Source: DASXHZ01 sp036488085 (lineage in GTDB: Bacteria > Acidobacteriota > Thermoanaerobaculia > Gp7-AA8). Taken from it: a stretch of DNA of 64,000 bases. The notes beneath the pieces were generated by a model. That model ran no database searches. It saw only the letters and a list, made by a program, of their open reading frames with translations, and was not told the DNA's origin. A program made the position numbers and the translations under genes. How positions within the stretch are numbered: the stretch's first letter is position 1; the number at the start of each line of letters is the position of its first letter. The stretch is taken from the NCBI GenBank assembly GCA_036488085.1, contig DASXHZ010000108.1, positions 1 to 64,000 on the forward strand, written 5' to 3'. Shown here piece after piece: positions 35,018-44,384 of this stretch.

Positions 35018-36973
35018 ATGCTCAAGTCAATGCGCGAAAGCTTCCACCACCTCAAGTGGATCCTTCTCGCGGTCGTGGCCGCCTTCATCATCGGTTTTGT
35101 GTACGTGGACATGGGCCTCGGCGGCGCCCAGCAGCAGAAGTCGCAGGACCGTTCGTACGCCGCGCGCGTCAACGGCGACACGATCACGTTCGCCGAGTAC
35201 AACCGCGCGCTCTACTTCGCCGAGGAGAACTACCGCCGGATGTACGGCGAACAGTTCACCCCGCAGCTCGAAGAGCAGATGGGCGTGCAGCGGCAGGTCC
35301 TCGAATCGCTCGTCGACCAGCGGCTGATGCTCCAGCAGGCGGAGAAGCTCCATCTCACGGCGAGCCCGGAGGAGGTGCAGAAGAAGATCCTCTCGCTTCC
35401 GCTCCTCAATCCGAACGGGCACTTCGTCGGGACGGACGTGTACGAGCGCTACATCCATCAGGTCGGCTACCAGACGGCGGCCGATTTCGAGGATGAGCTC
35501 GCGCGCGAGATCACGGTGGAGAAGATGGAGAGCGCGCTCGCGAACTCGGTCGTCGTCTCGCCGAAAGCGGCGGAAGCCGAGTACCGGCGCACGTCGGAGA
35601 GCGCGAAGATTCGCTACGCCCTCTACTCCGCGGCACGCGAGATGGCGAACGTGAACGTCACGCCCGCCGAGATCGACGCGTTCTACAAGGCGAACCAGGA
35701 GAAGTACGCGCACGGCGAGCAACGCGAGCTGAAGTACCTCGTCTCGGACATGGCGCGTATCCGCTCGCAGATCGTGGCGCCCGAACAACAGGTGCGCGCA
35801 AAGTACGACGCCGGCAAGGCGACGGAATTCGCGCGTCCCGAGCAGGCGCACATCCTTCATATCCTCATCAAGGTCGGCTCGCCGGCCGAAGACGCGGCCG
35901 CGAAGGCGAAGGCTGACGCGATCGTGAAGCAGCTCCGCGGCGGCGCCGATTTCGCCACGCTCGCGAAGGCGAACTCGCAGGACCCCTCGTCGTCCGGCAA
36001 CGGCGGCGACATGGGATGGGTCGATCGCGGCGCGACGGTCGAGCCGTTCGACACGGCGGCGTTCACGATCGCGCCGAATACGATCAGCGACCCGATCCGC
36101 TCGAAGGAGTTCGGCTACCACATCATCAAGGTGCTCGACCGCCGTCCGGCCGGGCCGCGGCCGTACGAGGAAGTACGCGCGCAGATCGCGGCGCAACTCG
36201 CGATGCAGATGGCGAAGGATCAGGCGCAGGATGAGATCAACAAGGTCGCGACGCGCATGAAGGCGAAGAAGCCGGCGACGCCGGCGGAGTTCGCGTCGTA
36301 CGCCAACGATCGCGTCAGCTCGAACGACACGCAGTGGTTCGCCAAGGGCGACGTGATGCCGGGCATCGGCAGCAACCCTACACTGGCGACCTGGGCCTTC
36401 TCGGCGAAGCAGGGCGACGTCAGCGACGTGGTCGGCACGCAGCGCGGGCCGGCAATCGCGTATCTGGAAGGTATCCGTGCCGCCGGTGTCGCGCCGCTCG
36501 AAGACATCCGCGAGAGGGTGACGAACGACGCGAAGCTCGCCAAGGCGCGCGTTCTCGCGCAGCAGCGCCTCGCGGCCGCGATCGCAGGGGCGCCGAACGT
36601 CGACGCCGTCGCAACGAAGATGGGACTGACGGCGACCGACACGACGGTCAACCGTCAGGGCTACATCTCCGGAATCCCGGGCGATACCTCAGCGCTGGTC
36701 GACGCAGCCATGACGACGCCTCCGGGCGTCGTGAAGGGGCCGATCGTCGCGGGCGACGGCGCTGTCGTGTTCCAGGTGACGGAGCAGAAGAAGATCGCTC
36801 CGGACGAGCTCGCGAAGACGATTCCGGCGTTCATGGACAACATGCGCCAGCGCGACGCGCGCAATCTCCGGACGTCGCTGCTGCTGCGTCTTCGCAAGGA
36901 GTCGAAGATCGACATCAATGATCGAGCGGTGAATCCGTCACAACCGCAGCAGAACGACGACCAACAGTCTTGA
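35018..36973 (+). CDS. Membrane-anchored peptidyl-prolyl isomerase/chaperone, PpiD/SurA type
   Basis: The 651-residue protein has one N-terminal membrane helix (about residues 14-32), a SurA-N-like chaperone domain, a parvulin domain (about residues 270-375: PEQAHILHILIKVGS, GGADFATLAKANSQDPSSSGNGGDMGW, FGYHIIKVLDRRP) and a second PPIase-like region near the C-terminus. This is the PpiD layout: an inner-membrane periplasmic folding factor for outer-membrane and exported proteins. AAAGG precedes the ATG. It is divergent from the FecR-domain gene and overlaps the thioesterase downstream. Confidence 0.88.
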   Translation: MLKSMRESFHHLKWILLAVVAAFIIGFVYVDMGLGGAQQQKSQDRSYAARVNGDTITFAEYNRALYFAEENYRRMYGEQFTPQLEEQMGVQRQVLESLVDQRLMLQQAEKLHLTASPEEVQKKILSLPLLNPNGHFVGTDVYERYIHQVGYQTAADFEDELAREITVEKMESALANSVVVSPKAAEAEYRRTSESAKIRYALYSAAREMANVNVTPAEIDAFYKANQEKYAHGEQRELKYLVSDMARIRSQIVAPEQQVRAKYDAGKATEFARPEQAHILHILIKVGSPAEDAAAKAKADAIVKQLRGGADFATLAKANSQDPSSSGNGGDMGWVDRGATVEPFDTAAFTIAPNTISDPIRSKEFGYHIIKVLDRRPAGPRPYEEVRAQIAAQLAMQMAKDQAQDEINKVATRMKAKKPATPAEFASYANDRVSSNDTQWFAKGDVMPGIGSNPTLATWAFSAKQGDVSDVVGTQRGPAIAYLEGIRAAGVAPLEDIRERVTNDAKLAKARVLAQQRLAAAIAGAPNVDAVATKMGLTATDTTVNRQGYISGIPGDTSALVDAAMTTPPGVVKGPIVAGDGAVVFQVTEQKKIAPDELAKTIPAFMDNMRQRDARNLRTSLLLRLRKESKIDINDRAVNPSQPQQNDDQQS

Positions 36974-37362
36974 GCGAGCCGTACGGCCCCAAGTGGAACG
37001 AGCCCGCGATCCGCGTCTTGATGATGCCGCGCGACACGAATGCGCACGGCACCATCTTCGGCGGCGTGATCCTCAGCTACATCGACCAGGCCGGCGCGAT
37101 CGAAGCGCGCCGGCAAGGCTCGCGTCTCATGGTCACGGTCTCGATGGACAAGATCGTTTTTCACGAGCCGGTCTTCGTCGGTGACCTCGTCAGCTTCTGG
37201 ACCGAGACGATTCGCATCGGAAACACCTCCATCACGGTGAAAGTCGTGGTGGAGGCGATCCGCGGCGGCGACCCGAGCTCGAAAGTCCTCGTGACCGAGG
37301 CGCAGGTGGTTTACGTGAACGTCGGTAACGACCGCAAGCCGGCGCCGATGCGGTCCGCCTGA
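36970..37362 (+). CDS. Acyl-CoA thioesterase, hotdog fold (YciA-like)
   Basis: The 130-residue protein has the single-hotdog signature of YciA/BACH thioesterases: MPRDTNAHGTIFGGVILSYIDQAGAIEA, with VSMDKIVFHEPVFVGDLVSFW following. It would hydrolyse acyl-CoA to free acid and CoA in the cytoplasm. The start is TTG at 36970, overlapping the ppiD-like stop by TTGA. It ends one base before the convergent rarA stop. Confidence 0.85.
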   Translation: MSEPYGPKWNEPAIRVLMMPRDTNAHGTIFGGVILSYIDQAGAIEARRQGSRLMVTVSMDKIVFHEPVFVGDLVSFWTETIRIGNTSITVKVVVEAIRGGDPSSKVLVTEAQVVYVNVGNDRKPAPMRSA

Positions 37363-37363
37363 C

Positions 37364-38692
37364 CTATTTCTTCCCGCGGGCTTTGCGCATCCGCTCGAGA
37401 CGCTCGCGGATGTCTTTCTCGAAGCCGACGTCCTTCGGCTCGTAGAAGCGCCTTCCGGCGAGCGCTTCGGGGAGGCACTCCATCGCGGCGGTCTGGTCGT
37501 CGAAGTCGTGGGCGTACTCGTAGCCGCGGCCGTAGCCGAGGTCCTTCATGAGGCGCGTCGGGGCATTCCGGATGTGGAGTGGCACCGGCGGGTTGTCGCC
37601 CTGCCGCACTTCGCGCACGGCCTCACCGTAGCCGGCGTACGCGGCATTCGATTTCGGCGCGGCGGTGAGGTACGCGACGAGCTGGGCGAGCGCGACGCCG
37701 GCTTCGGGCATGCCGAGGAAGTGGACGGTCTGCTGGACCGCGATCGCGAAGACGAGCGCGTTCGGGTCGGCGTTGCCGATGTCCTCGCTGGCGGCGCGCA
37801 CGAGGCGGCGGGCGATGTAGAGCGGGTCTTCGCCCCCTTCGAGCATGCGGACCAGCCAGTAGACCGCGGCGTCGGCGTCGCCGTTGCGGAGCGACTTATG
37901 AAGCGCGGAGATGATGTTGTAGTGCTCTTCGCCGCTCTTGTCGTACATGAGCGAGCGGCGCTGGAGGATCGACTTCACCTTGTTGACGTCGATCGGATTG
38001 TCCTCGTGCCGCGCGGTCTCGGTCACGAGCTGGAGGGAGTTGAGCGCCTGCCGCGCGTCGCCCGCCGAGGTCGCGGCCATGAAGTCGAGCGCCTCCTCGG
38101 TGACCTCGATCCCGAGTTGCTTCACGGTCGTCTCTTCGATTGCCCGCCGCAGAATCGTGAGCACCTCGGCGCGCTCGAGCTGCGGGATCACGACGACTTT
38201 GCTGCGCGAGAGAAGCGCGGAGTTCACTTCGAAGGAAGGATTCTCGGTCGTGGCACCGATGAGGATGATGTCGCCTGCTTCGACGTACGGGAGAAAGGCG
38301 TCCTGCTGCGCTTTGTTGAAGCGATGGATCTCGTCGATGAAGACGATCGTTTTCGCTCCGCGTGCGGCGCGCGCCCGACGCGCCTCCTCCATCAGTGCCT
38401 TGATCTCTTTGATGCCGGTGGAGGTCGCCGAGAAGGTGACGAAGCGTGCCCGCGTCGTCCCTGCGATGATCCGCGCGAGTGTCGTCTTCCCCGATCCCGG
38501 CGGACCCCAGAAGATCATCGACGGGATGCGGTCGTTCTCGATGGCGTTACGGAGGAAGCGGCCGGGCGCGAGGATGTCGCCGAGGCCGACGATCTCGTCG
38601 AGCGTTTTCGGACGCAGACGCTCGGGAAGGGGAGCGTCGGCGGTGAGACGCGGTTGAGGGAGCGATGCGTCGTCGAATAGGGAGCCGGTCAT
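37364..38692 (-). CDS. rarA: Replication-associated recombination protein RarA
   Basis: RarA (MgsA) is an AAA+ ATPase related to clamp loaders that acts at stalled forks. The 442-residue protein shows Walker A GPPGSGKTTLA, Walker B VFIDEIHRFNKAQQD, sensor 1 GATTENPSFEVN and the C-terminal tetramerisation region (ALHKSLRNGDADAAVYWLVRML, RLVRAASEDIGNADP). These are all strong family motifs. It ends one base from the convergent thioesterase gene. Confidence 0.96.
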   Translation of the reverse strand: MTGSLFDDASLPQPRLTADAPLPERLRPKTLDEIVGLGDILAPGRFLRNAIENDRIPSMIFWGPPGSGKTTLARIIAGTTRARFVTFSATSTGIKEIKALMEEARRARAARGAKTIVFIDEIHRFNKAQQDAFLPYVEAGDIILIGATTENPSFEVNSALLSRSKVVVIPQLERAEVLTILRRAIEETTVKQLGIEVTEEALDFMAATSAGDARQALNSLQLVTETARHEDNPIDVNKVKSILQRRSLMYDKSGEEHYNIISALHKSLRNGDADAAVYWLVRMLEGGEDPLYIARRLVRAASEDIGNADPNALVFAIAVQQTVHFLGMPEAGVALAQLVAYLTAAPKSNAAYAGYGEAVREVRQGDNPPVPLHIRNAPTRLMKDLGYGRGYEYAHDFDDQTAAMECLPEALAGRRFYEPKDVGFEKDIRERLERMRKARGKK

Positions 38693-38711
38693 TCTCGATT
38701 CGGGACTCGCT

Positions 38712-39698
38712 TCAGCGGCAGAGCAGCGAGAAGTCGAGGTTCCCGCCGCTGATCACGACCGCCACCGCTCCGCGCGGTCTGATCTTTCCCGCGATCAGGG
38801 CGGCGAGGCCGAGGGCACCGGTCGGCTCGATGACGAGCTTCGTCCGGTACATCGCCCACTTCGTCACGTCGAGGAGGAGGTCGTCGTCGACGCTGACGAC
38901 GTTCTTCACGCGCTCGCGAATGATTGCGAAGGTGCGCTTGCCGATCGACAGCGTGCGTGCGCCGTCGGCGATCGTGTTTGGCGGATCGATGGTGACGATC
39001 TCGCCGCGGTGAAACGACTGCTCGCCGTCATTGCCGGCGGCCGGCTCGACGCCGAAGATGTCGATCGCTGGGTTGACGGACGTCGCGGCGAGGGCTGTAC
39101 CCGATAGAAGGCCGCCGCCGCCGAGAGGCGTGACGATGGTGGTGACCTCCGGCCACTCTTCCGCGATCTCGAGGCCGACCGTCCCAGCGCCGGCGATGAT
39201 CCGCTCATCGTCGAAGGGAGGGATGACCGAGGCGCCGTTCTTTTCGGCAATCTCACGCGCGACCGTGTCGCGGGTCGCGGAGGTGACTCCGGCGGTGACG
39301 ACGGCGGCGCCGTAGGCCTTCGTCGCCTCGACCTTCGACTGCACCGAGTTCTCGGGCATGACGATCGTGGCAGGCATGCCGAGCAACTTTGCGGCGTACG
39401 CAACGCCCTGAGCGTGGTTCCCCGAGGAAAAGGCGACGACGCCGCGGCTCCGGTCGCTCTCCGGAATCTGGAGAAGGGCGTTCATCGCTCCGCGGATCTT
39501 GAACGAGCCGGCGCGCTGCAGGTTCTCGCACTTGAGCCGGACCTCGACCCCGATCCGTTCCGAGAGAGAGCGGGAGGGAAGGAGGGGGGTCCGGTGGATG
39601 TACGGCCGGATCCGTTCGGCCGCGTTTCGGACGTCGTCGAGGGAGGGGGCGAGGGAGGGGGCGAGACTCCCCAATGCAGTGATATTTGAAGAGCTCAC
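38712..39698 (-). CDS. PLP-dependent threonine/serine dehydratase
   Basis: The 328-residue fold-type II enzyme carries the PLP lysine in GSFKIRGAMNAL (Lys67), the SSGNHAQGVAYAAKLLG motif and the phosphate-binding glycine loop PLGGGGLLSGTALA. It lacks the C-terminal ACT-like domain of IlvA, so it is a short catabolic-type threonine dehydratase or a serine racemase-like enzyme; the substrate is not certain. The start is GTG 39698, with TATACT 6 nt upstream and no Shine-Dalgarno. Residues 11-20 are a small SLAPSLAPSL repeat from a G/C-tract. Confidence 0.88.
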   Translation of the reverse strand: MSSSNITALGSLAPSLAPSLDDVRNAAERIRPYIHRTPLLPSRSLSERIGVEVRLKCENLQRAGSFKIRGAMNALLQIPESDRSRGVVAFSSGNHAQGVAYAAKLLGMPATIVMPENSVQSKVEATKAYGAAVVTAGVTSATRDTVAREIAEKNGASVIPPFDDERIIAGAGTVGLEIAEEWPEVTTIVTPLGGGGLLSGTALAATSVNPAIDIFGVEPAAGNDGEQSFHRGEIVTIDPPNTIADGARTLSIGKRTFAIIRERVKNVVSVDDDLLLDVTKWAMYRTKLVIEPTGALGLAALIAGKIRPRGAVAVVISGGNLDFSLLCR

Positions 39699-39712
39699 CG
39701 GGTTAGTATAAA
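39685..39712. promoter_or_regulatory. Overlapping divergent promoters
   Basis: On the plus strand TTGAAG (39685-39690) and TATAAA (39707-39712) are 16 bp apart and could serve the gene at 39809. On the minus strand bases 39705-39710 read TATACT, six bases before the GTG start of the dehydratase gene. The two -10 boxes overlap. Confidence 0.5.
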
Positions 39713-39808
39713 CTCGCGCAAAGCAAAGTGGATTCGCGCTTTGTGCGTTGCGCTGATCCGTTCGTTCTCTGTCGCACCTAGGTCATCTTCGGGTTGGAGG
39801 TTGGGGTT

Positions 39809-41419
39809 ATGTGGAGATGGGTTACCCGCGGCCTGGTTCTCACCTGCGCGTCGCTGATCGCGGCGGCCGCGCTCGCGCAATCGCAGCCGACGGGGTTTGT
39901 CGGTGGCGTCGATCTGCCCGACCCGACCGTCGTGCAGTCGGGCGTGGTGCTCGTCAAAGGCTATGCCTATGACATCCAGCAGCTCACGCGCATCGAGCTC
40001 TACGTCGACGACGCCTTTCAGTACAACGTCAACTTGGGGCTTCCCCGTATCGACGTGGTCGAGCAGTACACGCCGCAGTATCCCGGGATCCAGAACGCTG
40101 CCCCCGGGTTCCAGATCGGGTTCCTCGCCAGCCGGTACTCGGACGGCCCGCACACGATCTCGCTGAAGGCGTACACGACGGACGGCCAGTCGATCGAGTT
40201 CGGCCGGCGGACGGTCAACATCGACAACACGTTGAATCAGTCGCCCTTCGGCTTCCTCGACATCCCCGATCCGGCCGGTATCTACAACGCCACGAGCGCG
40301 TTCCCGGTGGTCGGATGGGCGACGGACACCGACGGCATCAGCGAAGTCGACGTCTACGTCGACGGTCTCATCCTGCAGTCGGCGATCTACGGCGATCCGC
40401 GGCCTGACGTCGGCAACACGTTCCCCGATTTCCCGGCGTCGATCTTCTCGGGCTTTGTCGCGAACATCGACACGACGCGCATTCTCGACGGCGTCCATCT
40501 TCTCGATGTGCGCGCCACCGACACGAAGGGCGTCTCACGCCTGATCGGCCGGCGGCAGATCCAGGTCTTCAATTCGGAGGCCGAGGACAAGCCGTTCGGC
40601 TACATCGACGAGCCGAAGCGGGATGCGGTCCTCTACGGCACGTTCTGCGGACAGGTGCCGGCTTCGCCGGTGTCGCCGCCGATCAACCCCAACTCGCACG
40701 TCACGCCGGTCCGCGGCTGGGCGCTCGATCTCGCACCGCGCACGGAAGTGGGCCGCGTCTCGTACGTCGAGTTGCTGATCGACGGCGTCGAGTGGGCGTC
40801 CACAAACGACTGCGGCTTCAACACGCTCTTCAACCAGTACGCGAACTGCTACGGTCTGCCGCGGTTCGACGTCGAGCGCTATTACCCGAACTATCCCGAT
40901 GCGCCGCGCTCCGGCTATATGTTCACGCTCGACATCGGCGCGCTCGTCGGCTTCGGCGTCAATCCGGGCAATCACGTCCTGAAGGTGCGCGTAGGCGACC
41001 GCCAGGGCACGTTCACCGAGCTGCCGAATCCTGACGGCATCCCCGTCTTCTTCGAGTGCGTCACCGACCTGAATGACTTCCCGTCAGTCGGCTTCATCGA
41101 CGCGCCGGTGAACTACGACTACATCAAGGGCAACGCGGTCTTCCAGGGATGGGCGGTCGACGAGAACGGCGGCGTCGCGGCGGTGACGATGTTCATCGAC
41201 GGCAACAATGTCGGGAATGCTCAGATCGGACTGCCGCGGCCCGACGTCGCGCAGCAGGACCCGCAGTTCTTCGCCCAGGGTGCGAACTCCGGATGGAAGT
41301 TCGTGATGGACACGACGCGGCTCTCGAATGCGCGCCATCGCCTGACCGTCGAAGTCACGGACGGCCGAGGCCATCAGACGATCATCGGATCCGTCGACTT
41401 CTACACGCAGAACCCGTAA
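39809..41419 (+). CDS. Secreted protein of four Ig-like repeats
   Basis: The start is ATG 39809, preceded by GGAGG at good spacing; an upstream TTG in frame is ignored. The 536-residue product has a signal peptide ending around ALA-QSQ (residue 22) and then four repeats of about 105-145 residues. Each repeat begins with GF(V/I/L)D.P, has GWA.D..GI..V..(Y/F)(V/I)DG, then a GLPRPDV-like loop and closes with H.L.V...D..G. These suggest beta-sandwich domains for surface or extracellular binding. Repeat 3 has an insertion with extra Cys residues. Function is unknown. It is followed by a strong terminator. Confidence 0.82.
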   Translation: MWRWVTRGLVLTCASLIAAAALAQSQPTGFVGGVDLPDPTVVQSGVVLVKGYAYDIQQLTRIELYVDDAFQYNVNLGLPRIDVVEQYTPQYPGIQNAAPGFQIGFLASRYSDGPHTISLKAYTTDGQSIEFGRRTVNIDNTLNQSPFGFLDIPDPAGIYNATSAFPVVGWATDTDGISEVDVYVDGLILQSAIYGDPRPDVGNTFPDFPASIFSGFVANIDTTRILDGVHLLDVRATDTKGVSRLIGRRQIQVFNSEAEDKPFGYIDEPKRDAVLYGTFCGQVPASPVSPPINPNSHVTPVRGWALDLAPRTEVGRVSYVELLIDGVEWASTNDCGFNTLFNQYANCYGLPRFDVERYYPNYPDAPRSGYMFTLDIGALVGFGVNPGNHVLKVRVGDRQGTFTELPNPDGIPVFFECVTDLNDFPSVGFIDAPVNYDYIKGNAVFQGWAVDENGGVAAVTMFIDGNNVGNAQIGLPRPDVAQQDPQFFAQGANSGWKFVMDTTRLSNARHRLTVEVTDGRGHQTIIGSVDFYTQNP

Positions 41420-41443
41420 GCACAACGACGCGACACTGTGTTG

Positions 41444-41470
41444 GGGCCGGCTCTCCGCCGGCCCTTTTTT
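41444..41470 (+). terminator. Rho-independent terminator
   Basis: GGGCCGGC (41444-41451) and GCCGGCCC (41457-41464) form an 8-bp stem with a TCTCC loop, followed by six T. It lies 24 nt after the stop of the four-repeat secreted protein. Confidence 0.93.
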
Positions 41471-41472
41471 CG

Positions 41473-44343
41473 CTAGAACAACTTCAGCAAAACCACGTTC
41501 GCCACGAACCCGCTCTGCGTATTGCGCCCGATCGTCTTCCCGATGTCGAGCCGCACGAGCGTTCCCCACGGTCCGATGGTCTGACCGCCGATGCCGACGC
41601 CCTGGAACGGTTCGTTGCGGTAACCAGCCGTCCGGTCAGTAACGAGGGCGTGGTCGTAGTACGCTTCGAGACGGAACTGGTCGGAGAAGACGAAGCCGTA
41701 CGTGAGGTGGCCGAGTGTCATCTTCTCGGCGCGAACGGAGCCCGACCTGATGCCGTGTACCCGCTGCGTGCCGAAGAAACCGAGCTCATACTTCGAGAAA
41801 CGGTCGAGGTGACTCCCGTCGAGGTAGTTCACCTCGACGCCGATCCTCTGGAACTTCGGAAGGTAGAAGCTCTTGCCGAGCGACGCGCCGAAGTCGTCGT
41901 ACGACTTCTGGTTGTCGTTGTACTCGGAGAGGATGCCCCACGGCTTCCACGACGTCCGCTGGTTGTGTTCGAAGAAGCCGGACGCCACCCATCCCCATCG
42001 CGCGTACTGCAGGTCGACGGATGGGGAGATGACGAAGGTGCTCGTCGGAATGGTGAACGTCGGCGCCGTGTCGGTGTCGCGCCGATAGTTGACGTGCGAC
42101 AGGCCGAGCGAGAAATCGATCTTCCCGAACTGCCAGAACGGGTGGCCGGCGCGCAGCGTCAGTGAGGTGCCGAGCGAGCGAACGGCCTCGTTCTTCTGCT
42201 CGATGCCGTTGCGGTAGACGGTGCTCGTGGTCGGGATCGCGATCCCGAAGAAATCGGCGCCGATGTTCGTCCGCGTGTTCGCGACGTTGGGGTTCGTCGC
42301 ATTCGCGACGACGACGATGCCGGCGAAGAAGACGTTCGTTTGGATGCCGGTGTTGTGGAGGTTGAAGTTGAAGTAGTCGATCCCACCGAGCGGGAGGACG
42401 GGGAACTGCAGGCCGGCGTCGTGATGGACGCCGCCGAGGAGAAACTTGCGCGAGAGGTCGAAGCCCTGTTTTACGACGCGGTCGCCGGTCGGGGTCTTCT
42501 CGAGGTACTGCATGCCGGTGGTCGGGCTCTCGCGCACCATCCGGGCGTCGGAAGCCGAGGCGGTCCTGAGAGCGCCTTCGAAATCGGGCGGCGCGATCCG
42601 GAAATTCGTGAAGTCGGTTTCGCGCAGGACAGGGCTCGCTCGTCCGCCCGCCGAGATGACCTGCTGCGCGCTGACGAGCTTCGGCAGCCACAGCACGCTT
42701 CTCGGGTCGCTCTTCTCCACCTCGGCGGCCGTGAGCATCCGGTACGGGTCGCGCGCGAACGGCTGGAAGTCGACGCGCTCCTCGTTCGAGAGCACTTCGC
42801 CCGTGAGGTTGAGCTGGATCATGGAGATCCGGATGCGCGCCCACGACGTCGAGTCGATCCAGACGGTGCCGCGGTACAACGGCAGCGATGCCGGCGCCTT
42901 CCCCGGCGGCTCGAACCGCACTTCGTACGTGTGATAGCCGAGAACGTCGGTCTCGCGGACGAGCGTGTAGTGATAGTCGTTCGTCAGGTGAAGGTCGAGC
43001 GGGAGCTGCGTGACCTTCTCGGGCTGGATGAGCGGAAGCTCGGGGATCTTCCCGTACTTCCACTTCACGCCATTGACGTAGAAGTCCTGCCACACCCAGT
43101 CCTTGCGGCCGAGCGGCTCGGAAAAGTAGTCGCCGGCGATCGTCGCCTCGATCGCTTCACCAGCCTCGATCGTGAAGCGCAGCTTGGTCGTATCGCGCGC
43201 GATGTAGCGCGGCTGGATCGAGTCTTCATACGCCTTGTACGCCTGGTGATTGCGGATGATCTCCTCGACGGTGATGCCCTTTTTCGTCTCGATCTGGATC
43301 GCTTCCTTCGTGACGTTCTTGTCGATCTTCTCTTCGTGATCGACGGTGAGGGCGAACGGCGCCTTCACAGGCTGCATCCCGATCAGGTAGCGGCCTCCCT
43401 TGCGCCCGACGTCGGTGACGTCGACGTCACCGTTGTCGTCGACGCGCCGCGGACGGGTGTAGCGGTCGCTCGGCAGCGCCACGATCGCCGGGGCGTTCGC
43501 GTCGCCCTTCGGAATGACGATCGTCCGGAGGTCTTCGCCGCGCACGAACGTCAGCACCGGCATCGCCTCCGGGTTGCCTTTGGCGTCGAGCACGTCGATC
43601 TTCGCCGACTTGTCGTAAGAGTAGTCGCCGGCGAACATCGTGTTGAAGTTGTCGAAGGCGCCGCTGGACGGAAAGATGTTCTGCGCGTCGGTGTTCAGAA
43701 AGGCGAGCGTGGCGCCGTTGGCAAACGCCTGGGCGAGGTCGAACAGCGCGTTCGGCGACTTCTGATCGACGATGGCGTAGATCTGTTTGATCGGGTCCTT
43801 TTCCGCCAGCCACTGCGATGTTGCGAGGACGTCGGGCCCGCGGACGATGATGACGTCGAAGTACGGACCTGCTCCCGCGTCGTATAGTTTCTCGAGCTGG
43901 TCGAGAGGCGTAGGACCGAGGACGATCTTCTTCGCCACCCCCAGCCCCTGCATCGTGACGCTCAGCCGCTTGATCGCATACGCGGCAGCGCTGGGGTCGG
44001 TCGTCGGGACGGTCGTTCCGAACGCGTAGAACGGACCATGATTCTTGGCCCAGGCGACGAGCGTGGTGGTCTGCGCCTCGATCTGGGTCAGCGGGTCGCC
44101 TTCGACGATGTGGAGCGGCGCAAGAGCGACCATCCGCGCCAGTCCATCGGGATGCATTTCATGGAGCGACGGTCCGACGAGGTTCACGTCCGGCACATAC
44201 AGCGGGAAGTTGCTGACCGGCATGGTGTCCGCCTGGACGACGGCTCCGACGCAGAAAGAGCAGGTTTTCGGCGCTGTTTCAGCAGCCGCGGCGGTGAGGA
44301 CGAGGAATTGCAGTAAGGCAGCGAGGAATGCGAGCTTTCTCAT
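41473..44343 (-). CDS. Large exported protein with C-terminal outer-membrane beta-barrel
   Basis: The 956-residue product starts with a signal peptide (MRKLAFLAALLQFLVLTAAA). Residues about 30-250 form an alpha/beta domain with a CSFC pair near its start and TIM-barrel-like periodicity. The middle (about 340-580) resembles outer-membrane lipoprotein-sorting or DUF-type beta domains (RGTVWIDSTSWARIRISMIQ). From about residue 620 amphipathic beta strands dominate (FWQFGKIDFSLGLSHVNYR, QFRLEAYYDHALV) and the chain ends in Phe, the usual barrel terminus. No known family was recognised for the whole. It is read alone, divergent from the lipid kinase. Confidence 0.78.
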   Translation of the reverse strand: MRKLAFLAALLQFLVLTAAAAETAPKTCSFCVGAVVQADTMPVSNFPLYVPDVNLVGPSLHEMHPDGLARMVALAPLHIVEGDPLTQIEAQTTTLVAWAKNHGPFYAFGTTVPTTDPSAAAYAIKRLSVTMQGLGVAKKIVLGPTPLDQLEKLYDAGAGPYFDVIIVRGPDVLATSQWLAEKDPIKQIYAIVDQKSPNALFDLAQAFANGATLAFLNTDAQNIFPSSGAFDNFNTMFAGDYSYDKSAKIDVLDAKGNPEAMPVLTFVRGEDLRTIVIPKGDANAPAIVALPSDRYTRPRRVDDNGDVDVTDVGRKGGRYLIGMQPVKAPFALTVDHEEKIDKNVTKEAIQIETKKGITVEEIIRNHQAYKAYEDSIQPRYIARDTTKLRFTIEAGEAIEATIAGDYFSEPLGRKDWVWQDFYVNGVKWKYGKIPELPLIQPEKVTQLPLDLHLTNDYHYTLVRETDVLGYHTYEVRFEPPGKAPASLPLYRGTVWIDSTSWARIRISMIQLNLTGEVLSNEERVDFQPFARDPYRMLTAAEVEKSDPRSVLWLPKLVSAQQVISAGGRASPVLRETDFTNFRIAPPDFEGALRTASASDARMVRESPTTGMQYLEKTPTGDRVVKQGFDLSRKFLLGGVHHDAGLQFPVLPLGGIDYFNFNLHNTGIQTNVFFAGIVVVANATNPNVANTRTNIGADFFGIAIPTTSTVYRNGIEQKNEAVRSLGTSLTLRAGHPFWQFGKIDFSLGLSHVNYRRDTDTAPTFTIPTSTFVISPSVDLQYARWGWVASGFFEHNQRTSWKPWGILSEYNDNQKSYDDFGASLGKSFYLPKFQRIGVEVNYLDGSHLDRFSKYELGFFGTQRVHGIRSGSVRAEKMTLGHLTYGFVFSDQFRLEAYYDHALVTDRTAGYRNEPFQGVGIGGQTIGPWGTLVRLDIGKTIGRNTQSGFVANVVLLKLF

Positions 44344-44384
44344 GACTTTGCTTCGCGTTCGGAACGATTCGGCCGGAGCTGATA

